Origin: Phymatolithon calcareum | Lineage: Eukaryota; Rhodophyta; Florideophyceae; Hapalidiales | DNA length: 64,000 nt | Reading direction: 5' to 3' | NCBI GenBank assembly: GCA_977006965.1 | Contig: OZ345359.1 | Span: forward strand, 2,232,001-2,296,000 | Shown: positions 34,642 through 45,092 of the stretch, piece after piece | Layout of the letters: each line of letters starts with the position of its first letter | How positions within the stretch are numbered: the stretch's first letter is position 1 | Program-made: the position numbers and the translations under genes | Notes under the pieces: generated by a model | What the model saw: only the letters and a program-made list of their open reading frames with translations | What the model was told of the DNA's origin: nothing | Database searches by the model: none

Positions 34642-36515
34642 ATGTCGCAAGAAGGCGCCCCCGCTAGTTCTTCATCCGGTAACCCTCCGTCACATGGGAA
34701 CCTCGCCCCCGCCCCGACCGTCATGACGAAAGCGCAGGCGTCGCAATGCTACGCTCGTCTCAAGAAAATGGCGGACTGCATCAGCGAGGAGGATGACTTC
34801 TACAGTCAGTACCTTGGTGCAGCTCGCAATATTCTGGACATTTACCCCGTCCCCTACAGCTCCGCATCCACTCCAGCTGACATGCCCGCGCCCATGGAGA
34901 TCTGAGAGTCATGTCCGAGTCATGTCCGACATCCTTCCAGCCCCGCTCTCTGCGTTTACTGAGGACTACTACCGTCGTCCGAACTTCCCCATCAAAGTCT
35001 TACACAGCATCTCGGAGTTTTATGGCTTTGGCATCATCCCAAAAGACTTTATTGTGCAGTTGTCGCTCCAGGATCATGAACTTGGACACAAGAGTATCAT
35101 GAACCAAGCCTGATTCGCATATGTTCTCGGGTAGATATACTCGCTCTGCATCGACAAGTTCAAGAACGACCAATCTATACATTGTATAGCCTGTGAGTTT
35201 GTCAAACTCACAGGCCACCTGGGGCTCCCCGCTGGTTATGTAGGATTTCAGGCCCTCTCGACACTTGCGGCACATCAGCCAACTCCAGCGCTGGCTTCGA
35301 TTTGGAGCTGTTCCACTGTACTGCGGACCGAGAGCCCTGCCTTTACTGCTCATCCCGGTCACCTTCCCGCTTCTCCGCCTCTCCGTGTCCACCCCGTAGC
35401 GACACAGGGCACCATACCACAGCGTTCGACTCTTTCCGCCTACCGATGGAGTACGAGGACACGCAGAAAGAAAACTATGTCCACCAGCACTTTTACGGTC
35501 ATAAGTTTACGGGAGATCTCTCTCGGTCCATTGACTTCCTCTTGCGTGACTACAAAGCATGTGCTCGTCAGCACTTGCTAACCTCGGCACAGAAGTCGGA
35601 ATACTTCATTAACGTCCTTGACGATCCGGCTCGAACATTTATGCTGAACCATTACGCACCAGGAATGGTCTATGAGGATGTATGCTCCCTCATAAAAGTC
35701 GAGTATGACAGCGACACTAGACAGCTACAAGTCCAGTCGACTCTGGAGGGCCTGAACCTATATAGCTTCATGACTAGTCACTCACTAACAACCACTACTG
35801 AAGGGCTAACAAAGCTGATAGAGCACATAGAACACCTCATACCTCAGTGCCGGCCTGGGTTCCGCTCTGACGAGAACAAGATCCGCTTCCTTCGCAAGGC
35901 TGTCCTTGGCTTCGGGGCTCTATCACCCATTCGAAATCTTGTATCTCATCGGTACAAGTTCCATGCCTTCATTACGGCATTTCATGTAAGCCTCCAACTC
36001 GCCAACGAGCTGAAAGCTGCGAACAATCAAGGCATTTCGACCGGGGTCTCTGAAGTGGACGATGATGCCACTCACTTCCAACGCTATGGACGGTACCCTC
36101 GCGATGTACGCAAGCACCCTCCCCGCGCGAACTCCAACTTCAGGAGAGGCACTGGCAGAAAGACTCATGTGCACTCCCGGAGATTCGCTGAAGCACCCCG
36201 CCGCAACGAGTGCTTCAAATGTTCCGCCTCGTGCGTCCCAAGTCATCGGTGCGACGAGGGAGAGATCGCCGTACGTACAGGTGATCGACTTCGAAGCGGG
36301 GAGTCGCACATCCACATCATCCGAGACTTCATTCTCGGCATGAAGGGAGAGAATCAGTCCAACCGAGCGATTGAACGGCTAGGGACGGAGGGAGTTCCCA
36401 CTCACTTCGGAGAGATTGTTGTCCAAGAGCTCAAATGTGCCCTGGCTGATACAAGCATAGCAGATGGCGGCGACCAACAATGTTGTGAAGACCTCGATAA
36501 GGAGTTCACCACCAA
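34642..36515 (+). pseudogene. Copia-1 gag (right)
   Basis: ATG at 34642. The open N-terminus ends at 34905, another frame carries the next part (34911-35113), and the core and zinc-knuckle-like region are open from 35302 to the solo LTR. It contains the mirrored 27-bp palindrome (35189-35215). Confidence 0.75.
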
Positions 36516-36520
36516 TATCG

Positions 36521-36830
36521 TGTGGCGTTCAACGCCACTATCATACTCCTATACAAATAGCTCCCTTCAAATTGTCATTTCAGCTTGCATTTACAGCAAG
36601 CCCTTACAGATAGCATTACAGTCATTACAGTACCGTAGGTTTCGATGCGTACTTACACCATGAAGTATCACCAAGGGAAAACCCTAGAACCACAGCTTAC
36701 AGCTTACAGATGCTTACACTGTAAGTATCTTTTTCTATAAAGGTCGCCGCTTCGCGCAGACCTCGGCGTTTTGCCAGGGAACAACCCGACCACAACCAGT
36801 GTGCCAACTTGTGCGATTAACAACCCCACA
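36521..36830 (+). repeat. Solo LTR (family A) nested in Copia-1, right copy
   Basis: TGTGGCG...CCCCACA, 310 bp, flanked by TATCG at 36516-36520 and 36831-36835. A TATA-like tctataaag lies near 36735. Confidence 0.92.
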
Positions 36831-36935
36831 TATCGTCTCCTCTACGCTCTCTGAACAGATGCCCGCTTCGGGTTTTCGTTAAAGCGATGTGGCCCCGCAG
36901 TTACCTCACATCGCGCAAGATCGTTAGTACAGCAT

Positions 36936-37391
36936 CAAAATGCCGTACCACAGCATAAAAACGTCGCTAATGACATTAACTGCACCAGTATCTTTGTCGC
37001 AGACATCAAGAAAGAATGCAAGTCAAGTCGTCTTCTTAGGTTTTGTGTTGACATTGGCGCTCCAAAGTCCAAAGTTGGAAAGCGCGAAATGAACTGTCTC
37101 ATATACGCTCTTGGAAAGTACAGGAGAAATATCCGTCCATCTGGAAACCGGTTCCGTTCCGGCGATGAGTCATTCCTCTCACTCGGACAGATCACGCTTC
37201 CCCTCCCAAACCCGTCTGGCGTCCGACCGATTGTAGTCGACTTCGACATTGTCGACTCCGATATACCAGCCCTGCTCGGAATGGACATTTTCGATCGGCA
37301 CTGGCTCGTTGCGGACACTATGTTCAATCGACCTGCGAGACGATCCGCCCACGAGCTAGACGATGGGCGCATGACATACGTTGATGAGTGA
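36936..37391 (+). pseudogene. Copia-1 aspartic protease (right)
   Basis: Mirror of 12986-13441. DIGA active-site motif and LLGMDIFDRH are present; the last 100 codons are open (37089-37391). Confidence 0.8.
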
Positions 37392-38166
37392 TTCATTCCT
37401 CTCGTGCGTGCATCCAGCCAGCATGTTTACATCTCATTCGACAACGGTACCCAGATACACTTCACCCGGTCAAAGCTGCACAACATGCACCGGCAGTTCT
37501 TTCACCCATCTTCAGGGAAGTTGTTCAATCTTATACGAAGAGCCCGCACAGAACATGCAACACCGGAGACTCTCAAGATCTTCAAGTAGATCTCCTCGCG
37601 ATGCGACCCTTGTGAACACATCCGATCAGCACCGACTCGTTTCCGCGTGTCGTTTGGCACAGAGAATGCGCGTTTCAACGAACGAATCTTGATGGATATC
37701 ATGTACATCGACTTTGTCCCCGTCTTGCATATTGTAGACGAATCGACTCGCTTCTCTGCCGCCCGATTCCTTCCTGATGTGAGCACACGCACTATATGGA
37801 ACGCACTTCTCCGCTGCTGGGGGACAATCTTCACGGGTCTAACTAGCGGCAAGTTCCAACGTCGAAGTCGAATCAACTGGTAAAGATGCGAACTCAAGCC
37901 TCAGAATCGGAGAGAGATAACACAAGCCGCTGCGAACTAGCTTAAGGAAGGTGGTTATTGAATACCCGCGTCGTGAGAAAGAGCTTCTCTTGGAGCTGTA
38001 CGTCAAGGCAATGAACGACATGCTTGGACCAGACGGATTAGTACCGTCATCTCTCGTGTTTGGAGAGTTCCCGAAGGTCTGCACTCGTTCTGAGGTTCCC
38101 AGAGCACGCGATACACTTGGGGAACGAGCATCCATGGTTCATACTGCCCGGACCAAAATGCAGTGA
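37392..38166 (+). pseudogene. Copia-1 gag-pre-integrase and integrase (right)
   Basis: Mirror of the left copy, with the same missing core segment. It ends in a TGA at 38164-38166 where the left arm has TGT. Confidence 0.8.
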
Positions 38167-39427
38167 ATCATGGCAAGATACGAGTTTCCCGTGCTCGCAA
38201 ACATTCTGTGCCCACCGCAGCTGATCATCCATTTCATCCCGGCGGCCAAGTTCCCGTCTGGCACGGGAAGGTTGTCAATCATCGAATCGGCGAATGGCTC
38301 GGCCCATTTACCGTCCTCGGCATGGATGCTGCAAGGAAACTCGTGTACATCCAAGATGCCATAGTAGGAGCAGCTCTACCTTTTGGTGTCGTACAGGTTA
38401 AACGCTACAGAATGCCACTCGATAGTGCCAAATCGATCTTCTCGGACCTCTACTACAGCCTTACGTACTTCACGTCGACCGATAATGAGGACTACTCCAT
38501 GCACCTCACTGAGTTCATTGATGCGAAGGATCCTCGTGCGACATCGGCGGGGATGACACAGGCCAAGCGAAACGAAGTGAATGGACTGCTCGATCGCGGG
38601 ACTTATAGCGTCATCCTCGAAGAAGTGATTCCTCCGGATGGCAACGTTCTCTCTGGCCGTTTCCTCTTACCTATTAAGTCATCAGAAGACAGGCAGATCA
38701 AATTCAAGGCCCGATATATCATCGGCGATCATAGCGACAGGATGAAAGACATGATGGTACACAGCGCTGCAACCTCACAACCGCAATCCATTCATCTTCT
38801 TACAAGGCAATGTCACACAGGCTGCTCATCAGCCTGAGTGGAGGCTTCGTTGATGACCTACTTCGCACTGGGACGCGCGAGTTCCGGGAGCGAGCTAAGA
38901 TAACAAGCGAGCGGTTCCAGATGGGCGATGACAAAGAGATACCGTGCACTTTCAGCGGCTTCTCACTCCCTCGAGAATATAACAGAACCCTGGAGCAGAA
39001 TCAGCACCTTTATCTTCAGAAGCTAGAGAAGCTAGACCGTGCTGCTCCGTTCTCTGAGCTCCGCTCTATGCGAATGCGACTATCATGGCTCGCAAACACC
39101 CGTTCAGACTGTTTGTTCGACATATCACAGTTGGCACAAGTGACTGAAGAGCGGTTCATGGCAGATCGGTCGGGCATAATCCGACAGTTGAACAAGGCTT
39201 CTAAGTACGCCATCGACAATCGGATCTCGCTTAAGATCCATAAGCTCGATCTCGACACTCTCCGCATCGTGGCTTTTGCTGATGCTTCGTTTGTAAACAA
39301 CCACGACTTGTCGACTCAGCAAGGCTATATCTGCTTCATCTCAGATCGATATAGAAACGCTGTTCTCAACACCTGCAAGAGCTACAAGTCAAGCGAATCA
39401 CTATATCCGCGATGGCTGGTGAGGTGA
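38163..39427 (+). pseudogene. Copia-1 reverse transcriptase with internal deletion (right)
   Basis: Same deletion between the QPQS and FVDD regions as in the left arm. About nine amino-acid differences across roughly 430 codons separate the arms here. Confidence 0.87.
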
Positions 39428-40137
39428 TCACCTTCAGGGACCTCGTCGATGAGGCAGTGACTCTATCAGAGGAGCTCGGTGAGATCTATGACAAGAAAAT
39501 TCCTGTCCAGCTTCTCACCGACTCAAAGTCTCTCTTTGACGCCATCTACAAGGGCTCCCGCACGTCGGAGAAGCGGATGATGCTGGATATTCCCGCCGCA
39601 CGCGAAGGTTTTTGCAACAAGATCATCTCTGACATCGGCTTCGTCCGAAGTTCTAAGAACTTGGTAGATGTCTTGACGAAACCGATGCCACAAGCTGCTC
39701 TCCAAGAGGTTGTTTCTTCTGTATTCCTAAACGTTCAACGCGAACAATGGATCATTCGGAACAAAGCCTCCGCATCCCTTTTATTCCTCTCCTTCTACTT
39801 TAATGTCTTTCTTTCTTTCTACTCATCCCTACCTTTGGAACGCCTTACATCTGTCCCCCTGAAGTCCCTAGCTCCATTCCGGCTACATCGCAGAAAGACC
39901 TCTGCCGTTAGCACCAAGGCACCGCGCAAAGACGCAAAATTAATATCACGCCTCGTTTCGCCACTTGAATCCGGAACGGCGCCAATCGCTCAGAACTTTA
40001 AATTGCGCGCTGGACCTCCGGATCACGCGAAGAGCAACCTCCTGGCCGCCTTCATTACTTCCCCGAACGGTGCAAATCTAGTGTACAATCGTACATATGC
40101 ATCGACTTCTTGCTGCTCCAAGTCCACAATCACCTAA
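39412..40137 (+). pseudogene. Copia-1 RNase H with read-through tail (right)
   Basis: The RNase H C-terminal domain ends at about 39766. The stop codon of the left copy is AAA here, so the frame continues about 120 codons into Lys/Pro/Ser-rich sequence with no recognised domain. The extension is probably accidental. Confidence 0.8.
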
Positions 40138-40524
40138 CCACGTAACGCAAACACTTCGTTTAACTATGGCTCCCTTGATGCAGTCGTGCGTACTCGCTGT
40201 TCCTCGCAGTTGGCCTGGAACTTCACGCCGCACTCCAGACTCCCATTCCACGACATCTCGCGGGCCTATCCCCGACGTGATGACCGCCAGCCCAGTATGG
40301 CGCCACAGAAAGCTCATCTTGTGCTGCCACGGCCGCACTGCGGTCTAACTCATCATCCACCATTCGCTGGAACGAACACATCCGGCGTCTCATCCTCTGA
40401 GCTCGGGGTGCTCGAGCATCTGGAGGAGTGTACATTGCCCAAGGAGAGCCGACCAGCAGCTCCAATCCATGGCAGTGCCCCACTCCTCCGCGAACCCTAC
40501 CAGAGCCACAGTCGGGGCGTTGTG
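39767..40524. other. Outer end of P1 right arm
   Basis: Mirror of 9853-10611. Coding-like on the minus strand in places (40223-40582), with no recognised domain. The P1 arm ends at 40524. Confidence 0.4.
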
Positions 40525-41002
40525 AATTCCGATTCGCCTGCACAATCTGAGAGCAACAATTCTCCGTCGTCTGACAATACAACCCGGTCTCATCCGTCTT
40601 CTGACAATGCGATTGGCACCCTGTGAAAACTCATCAACACATGATCACAATTCTTATACCCTTGTCCAACCTCACGAATGATATCCGCATACGCATTGAT
40701 GTACGCAGGATGATCATGGAATGCTACCACGGCATGCAGATAAGGTGTCGAATACACCTTCGCCGCGAACTTGTCCCCAATTTCCATCGCCGCCCCGGAC
40801 GAGCTGGACGCATACTGCGGATACATGGGCACAACAATGACGCGATCCACACCGCGAGCACGAAAGTTACTCATGGCCTTGAACACATTCGGTTCGCAAT
40901 TCTGCATGCCAACGGCCACATCGTACTTTTCACCCCGACTGGCGCGCAACTTATCGGGGAAATCCATAGAATGATACAAATGCGGTGAGCCGCGTTCGAG
41001 TC
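40525..41002 (-). pseudogene. Ferrochelatase pseudogene, copy 1 (truncated)
   Basis: Ferrochelatase inserts iron into protoporphyrin IX in haem synthesis. On the minus strand this piece begins at a likely 3' splice site (cgcag) and encodes the middle of a bacterial-type enzyme: GSPHLYHSMDFPDKL, then GVDRVIVVPMYPQYASSSSG, then the stretch leading to the family's SFHG (here SFHRVPIA). After that it carries the same frameshift as copies 2 and 3. The 3' part is cut off at 40525 by the P1 boundary. The N-terminal exon or exons are absent. Confidence 0.88.
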
Positions 41003-41305
41003 CTGCGACTGGGACTTAGGTTCGAGAGGGAAGAGGAATGCGAGCCTGTTGTTCAGAGCAATATAAAAGATAAAAATAATTTAATTATTAAATTATTTTG
41101 TACAGTATTTGACAAAATTGAAAACACGAATTTATTACCAAAAATAATCATTTCTCTGAGAAACATTCACTCTGGATGTGTCGCAAACGGCTGGGACGTA
41201 CGTATTCGGCATACAGTACCCAATGTCCGCACACTTTTCGATATTGTTTCGATTTGATGGAAACTAATTCGATCCTTTCTCTTTCCGCGGCGCCCGAGGA
41301 GGAGA

Positions 41306-41949
41306 ATGGTGCTTTTATCTGCGACAAAGCGCCTTCTTCATGGAAACCCGGTAATTACGTTCCTCGCTGGTGCTATTCTAGGGCTTCTTCTTGCACATGT
41401 CAACGATCCAAGCGTCCGCGCATTCCCGCAAACTCTCTCGCCACGCATCATTGCATCGCTGGAGCAACAAGGTGTTTCGCATAATCCGGAAGTGAAGAAA
41501 CGGGTCCTCGCCGCCTACAACGAAATCCCGCATGTCGCCCAGGTTTGTCTATGCATTTTCCCATTGCTAAACTGCATGGTTTGTCGATAGCAATGGAACT
41601 GATATCTTTGAACGGAGTACCTTTATATTCCCAGATCGCCGCCGCAGAAATCCGACCAGGCCAAGTGGCATCCGAAAACTGGTGAGTGGCATGCATTATC
41701 CGATATTTATGGCCTGGAATCGGGATTGATTACTGACGCAAGGCTTGAAAATGAATCTGCAGGCACAAAGATATGGTGGAAATGTTCATCTTCACTAGCG
41801 GAACAGGGGTTCTTCGACTGGACGACGTTAACCACACCGTCTCCGGTGGATCTTTTGCAACAATCTACCCTACAACGAGGCACACTATTTTCAATGATAT
41901 TAATGCGCAAGAATCTCTACGATTGTTTACTATTGCTGCTGTTCGGTAA
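41306..41949 (+). CDS. Membrane-anchored cupin-domain protein, three exons (copy 1)
   Basis: Not visible as one frame, but exons 41306-41542, 41635-41681 and 41763-41949 join to 156 codons. Both introns (92 and 81 bp) start GT (gtttgt, gtgagt), end CAG and keep the frame (phases 0 and 2). The N-terminus has one hydrophobic helix (about residues 15-32: PVITFLAGAILGLLLAHV), a likely signal anchor. The C-terminal 75 residues fit a cupin barrel: motif 1 is WHKDMVEMFIFTSGTG, motif 2 is GGSFATIYPTTRHTIFN. One metal-ligand His of the usual HxH seems missing. Cupins are diverse (enzymes, sugar or metal binders), so no reaction can be named. It is divergent from the ferrochelatase pseudogene. The P2 partner is about 98% identical. 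Confidence 0.75.
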
Positions 41950-42549
41950 AGTGGGTACGATTGGCATGGACGCTTCGTTGCCAAAGTCTGATATTCACGA
42001 CGCGCATTGCATTTTCTTGCCGTGTATCGCGCTTTTGGAGATAATGGATCCCATGCAAATGCATTCTAGTTATAAGGACATTGCGGAGAGGGGATAAATA
42101 TCCCCCTGTTGCGGCGATAGTTAGCCGAACATCGGTGCCTCAGCTGGACAGCAAAAGCCACACGGTCTCCAGGGAATGGCTTGCACATGCCAGTTTTGCT
42201 TCCGATACTTGAAAACCGACCAGGATTTCATCACTTCATTTGGTTGGTAAACAGGGTGCTGCTGGCCTGGACACGTCACGTGTCACACGTGCGTCTTGAA
42301 AGTAAAATTTCTCACGAATATTCTGCAGGTGTGAAATGTATGTTTATGCTGCCTTGATACATACAGTATGGTACTGTACAAGGACTTGGCGGAGATGTCC
42401 AACCACCAAGTGCTCCTTCTTCACTTGGGCAGGATCCGTCGCGCAGTCTCCGTCCAATAGATACTAATGTGCTAGGTACACCTCAATGTACTGCCGCTAA
42501 TAATTATGACGCACAAGAGATGCTCAGATAATTCACAATTCATGATGTT
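41950..42549. other. Downstream part of P2 left arm, no gene recognised
   Basis: No coding evidence. Contains a gtactgtac-type palindromic stretch near 42372. Mirrored at 45093-45688. Confidence 0.4.
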
Positions 42550-44595
42550 GGCCCTGGGTTTCGGGAGTGGCTTCCTTGGCCTATGCTTTTCTCAAAGATT
42601 ATTCTGAAATCAAACTACTTGCTCACTATCGTTTTATATGAACAACTTGGAAACTATCCACTAATGGGCAGCAGAGGTCCTAACAATATGATTGCTGTGG
42701 ATTACTGTATAGTTATTGCTCATCGCCTGAGCCTGCAATAAGATTGCAATCCACGAGAGCTTAGCAATATGGATTGCATTACCTGACCTTGAAAAATCAA
42801 CAAAGTCATCATTTATAAGAAGACGAAAGAGCTAACAAATGTTTCCATGCGGACTACTCAGTACCGAGCACGTGCTCTTGGTAGACCTCATGAGCCTTCA
42901 GGCGCACTTCGGCCGTCCCAGATCGAGCTCTTTGGATCGCCTCACTCACAAATGGCTGTCCTTTTAACTTGACAAACTCCAGGGCTTCGAACATATGCGG
43001 CTTCCTTGATCTCCTATTCTCATTTAGCACATGCTTCGCGACACTGCACCAGCGCTCGGCAGAGATCGAGATGCAAAGTGCTAACAGAAGGTTCTACCGC
43101 TCCGTTGCAACTTCAGTCTGGAATCTTCATAGAGGCGCAGGAGTGTTTCGTCTTGTTTCTTGGCATCTAGACCCTTTGTGTAGCAGCTCTTCAGATACTA
43201 CTAGAATGAACAAGTTCCGAAAATTAGCTCTCGTACAGTCTTTGGAGTGTTACTGAGGGCTTTTAAATAAACAAATAAACATTTGCTCTTCAGATGCTCT
43301 TAGGGATTCTTGAATCCAATATTGTCCAGAAAGGACACAACTGCAATCGGACATTCTGGCTTCGGGCACTGATACTCGACATACACCTTTTCGATGTGGC
43401 GATTGCTTTGTTTTTGTCGAGAATAAAGAGTTTCTCTTTTCCGAGGCACGTCATGAGTGCCTGGACAATGTCCTTGGGGCTCCAATTTTTTGAGATCGGC
43501 GTACTCATCTTAGATAGTTGTCGCATTTGTCTCGGAGAACGAGTCGACGAGAACGATAGCAATGATCCCTTGACATGAATATGAGCGACTCACTAGAGCA
43601 CTTGTTGGGAGAGAAATACGAATCAAGGATATACTGAATAGTCAAACTACGTTAGCTTAGAAAATCGTGCAAAAGCGGCCCTGTTACTCTTGAAGGGAGG
43701 CCTTGGGAGCTTTTAAAATAAATCAACACATATCCCCCGATCCCTTGACAAGTTCTTTAGATAGAATCTGCACATGTTGTTGTGAAAATGCTTTTTTCAA
43801 TCAGGAAAAGTCGCTAATATGGCCTTACGCGAGATCTAGAAGTGAGTGATAATGCTTTTCAAGCATTCCACTTTAGGACTGAGTGCCTCACATCATGCGC
43901 AGTGATAAAACTAAACGTACATGCAGAGATCGTAAAGTTCGTCGAATGTTACCAGGATGCTGAGGCATATTATATCTTCCAGTGTGGAGACACTGAGTAT
44001 TATAACTCATCCGTATGCCGCGTTTACCCATGCGCGTCCAGCACTGAATACAAACGCTTACTTGCTGCGGAAAGCGAAACATCTCTTCGCCTGGGTGTCC
44101 GTCACCCAAAAATTTTCGATTTGGGCTGTGCAAAAATGGTCCAGTTTCAGCGCCTCGTGCCTCGTGGTCTTTAGAGAGCATGATGGACAAGTGGGGAATA
44201 CATTCCCTACATGGCCTGGAAACTATGGCTTGTTCAACGACTCGAGGGAACAACATGGGCATGCATGGCTCAAGGGAATCCTGTAGGTATTACATGAAAC
44301 CAAGGAAGACCCGAAGGCTGTATCCCCGAGGGGATTCCGGGGCTTCAGAGCATTCCGGAAGGATTTCCCCCGAGCCATTTCAGTTCATTTCGTTCCCGAT
44401 GGGGAGGTGAACCAACTTGTCTAACGGAATGAATATGTCGATTTCCGAATGGGTGCAAAATAGTATCGCGGCTTATCAGGTATCCCGATCTAGGAGGTTC
44501 CAAATTCGCACTCTAAGAGCACGCATTGACCTCACAATATACCAGCGCTGTCCTGGCCACTCCCAATATCCTGTACCACCGCCATCCCTCCCACG
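42550..44595. other. P2 spacer, no intact gene recognised
   Basis: Unique sequence. Frames at 42969-43256, 43294-43578 and 43842-44174 show no domain. A VIAHRLS stretch near 42712 resembles the H-loop of ABC ATPases but is too short to call. Confidence 0.35.
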
Positions 44596-44913
44596 GCTTC
44601 CACTCGCCGCACCGCTGCCTCTACCGCCCATCGAGCAGGAACTCGACGTCGCCATCGCACCCGTGCGCAAAAAGAGCAGGAAATATCCATCGACAATACT
44701 CTGCGCATCGTCGCCACTAACGAGACGGTATTGTATGATGCGTCGTTGCAGCGTCTGTGTGACGATGATGCGGTCAGCGCTTCATCGATGATTTTGTCGA
44801 GTGCAAGGAGGACGGAGGTTGTGGAGGAGAATAGTTTGGCTGGTAGGGGCGTGCGGAGTGAGGAGTGCGTGTTGGAAAGATTGAGAATGGTGGAGCAACA
44901 ATTGGAGGAATAG
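44596..44913 (+). CDS. Hypothetical protein fragment, C-terminal part
   Basis: An open plus-strand frame ending TAG at 44911-44913: an Arg-rich start (RAGTRRRHRTRAQKEQE), then a soluble helical C-terminus ending LERLRMVEQQLEE, possibly a coiled coil. The start is not determinable and an upstream exon is likely. Its last 140 bp or so and its 3' flank recur inverted at 1088-1402, where the frame is lost. Family not recognised. Confidence 0.4.
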   Translation, partial: ASTRRTAASTAHRAGTRRRHRTRAQKEQEISIDNTLRIVATNETVLYDASLQRLCDDDAVSASSMILSSARRTEVVEENSLAGRGVRSEECVLERLRMVEQQLEE

Positions 44914-45089
44914 ATCTTCTACTACTGCTACTTCGCGGCTGATAAGGGGGGGACGCAGTGGACGCGTTTCGAAACGACGTCGGATGAGAGATTGACGGGG
45001 AGTAGGATGATGAATTTCGCTATTCTTGCGGGTCGGCCTTGGTTTAGGTAGAACTAGGTAGAGAATGTATGAATTGTATATTACACTTC
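44774..45089 (-). repeat. Partner of the 1088-1402 segment
   Basis: Inverted, imperfect copy of 1088-1402. It ends four bases before the P2 right arm begins. Confidence 0.75.
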
Positions 45090-45092
45090 ACT

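Larger units (their letters stand above)
34388..39766 (+). mobile_element. Copia-1, right copy, decayed
   Basis: Mirror of 10612-15989 in sense orientation: LTR-like 34388-34535, gag, nested solo LTR, protease, integrase, deleted RT, RNase H. Same deletions and most of the same frame breaks as the left copy, plus private point changes near the outer end. Confidence 0.9.
26187..40524 (-). repeat. P1 right arm of the 14.3-kb inverted duplication
   Basis: Exact inverted partner of 9853-24190, collinear without net gaps. Its outer end at 40524 touches the first base of the P2 left arm. Confidence 0.97.
40525..42549 (+). repeat. P2 left arm of a 2.0-kb inverted duplication
   Basis: Inverted partner of 45093-47090. 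Over most of the arm x pairs with 87638-x; beyond an AT-rich 23-bp indel near 41070-41100 the sum is 87615. Scattered substitutions make P2 visibly older than the inner part of P1. Confidence 0.95.

Noticed and set aside
9853-40524. P1 as a simple hairpin-read assembly artefact
   Set aside because: Such artefacts give arms identical throughout and usually no long unique spacer. Here the arms differ by many substitutions at the outer end and enclose 2 kb of unique sequence. A misassembly of two genuine loci cannot be excluded.
40985-41030. tRNA-like T-arm (gttcgagtc) near the ferrochelatase exon
   Set aside because: No pairing stems around it, and the bases are explained as ferrochelatase codons on the minus strand.
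42700-42775. VIAHRLS stretch resembling an ABC ATPase H-loop
   Set aside because: Too short, followed by a stop, with no Walker motifs nearby.
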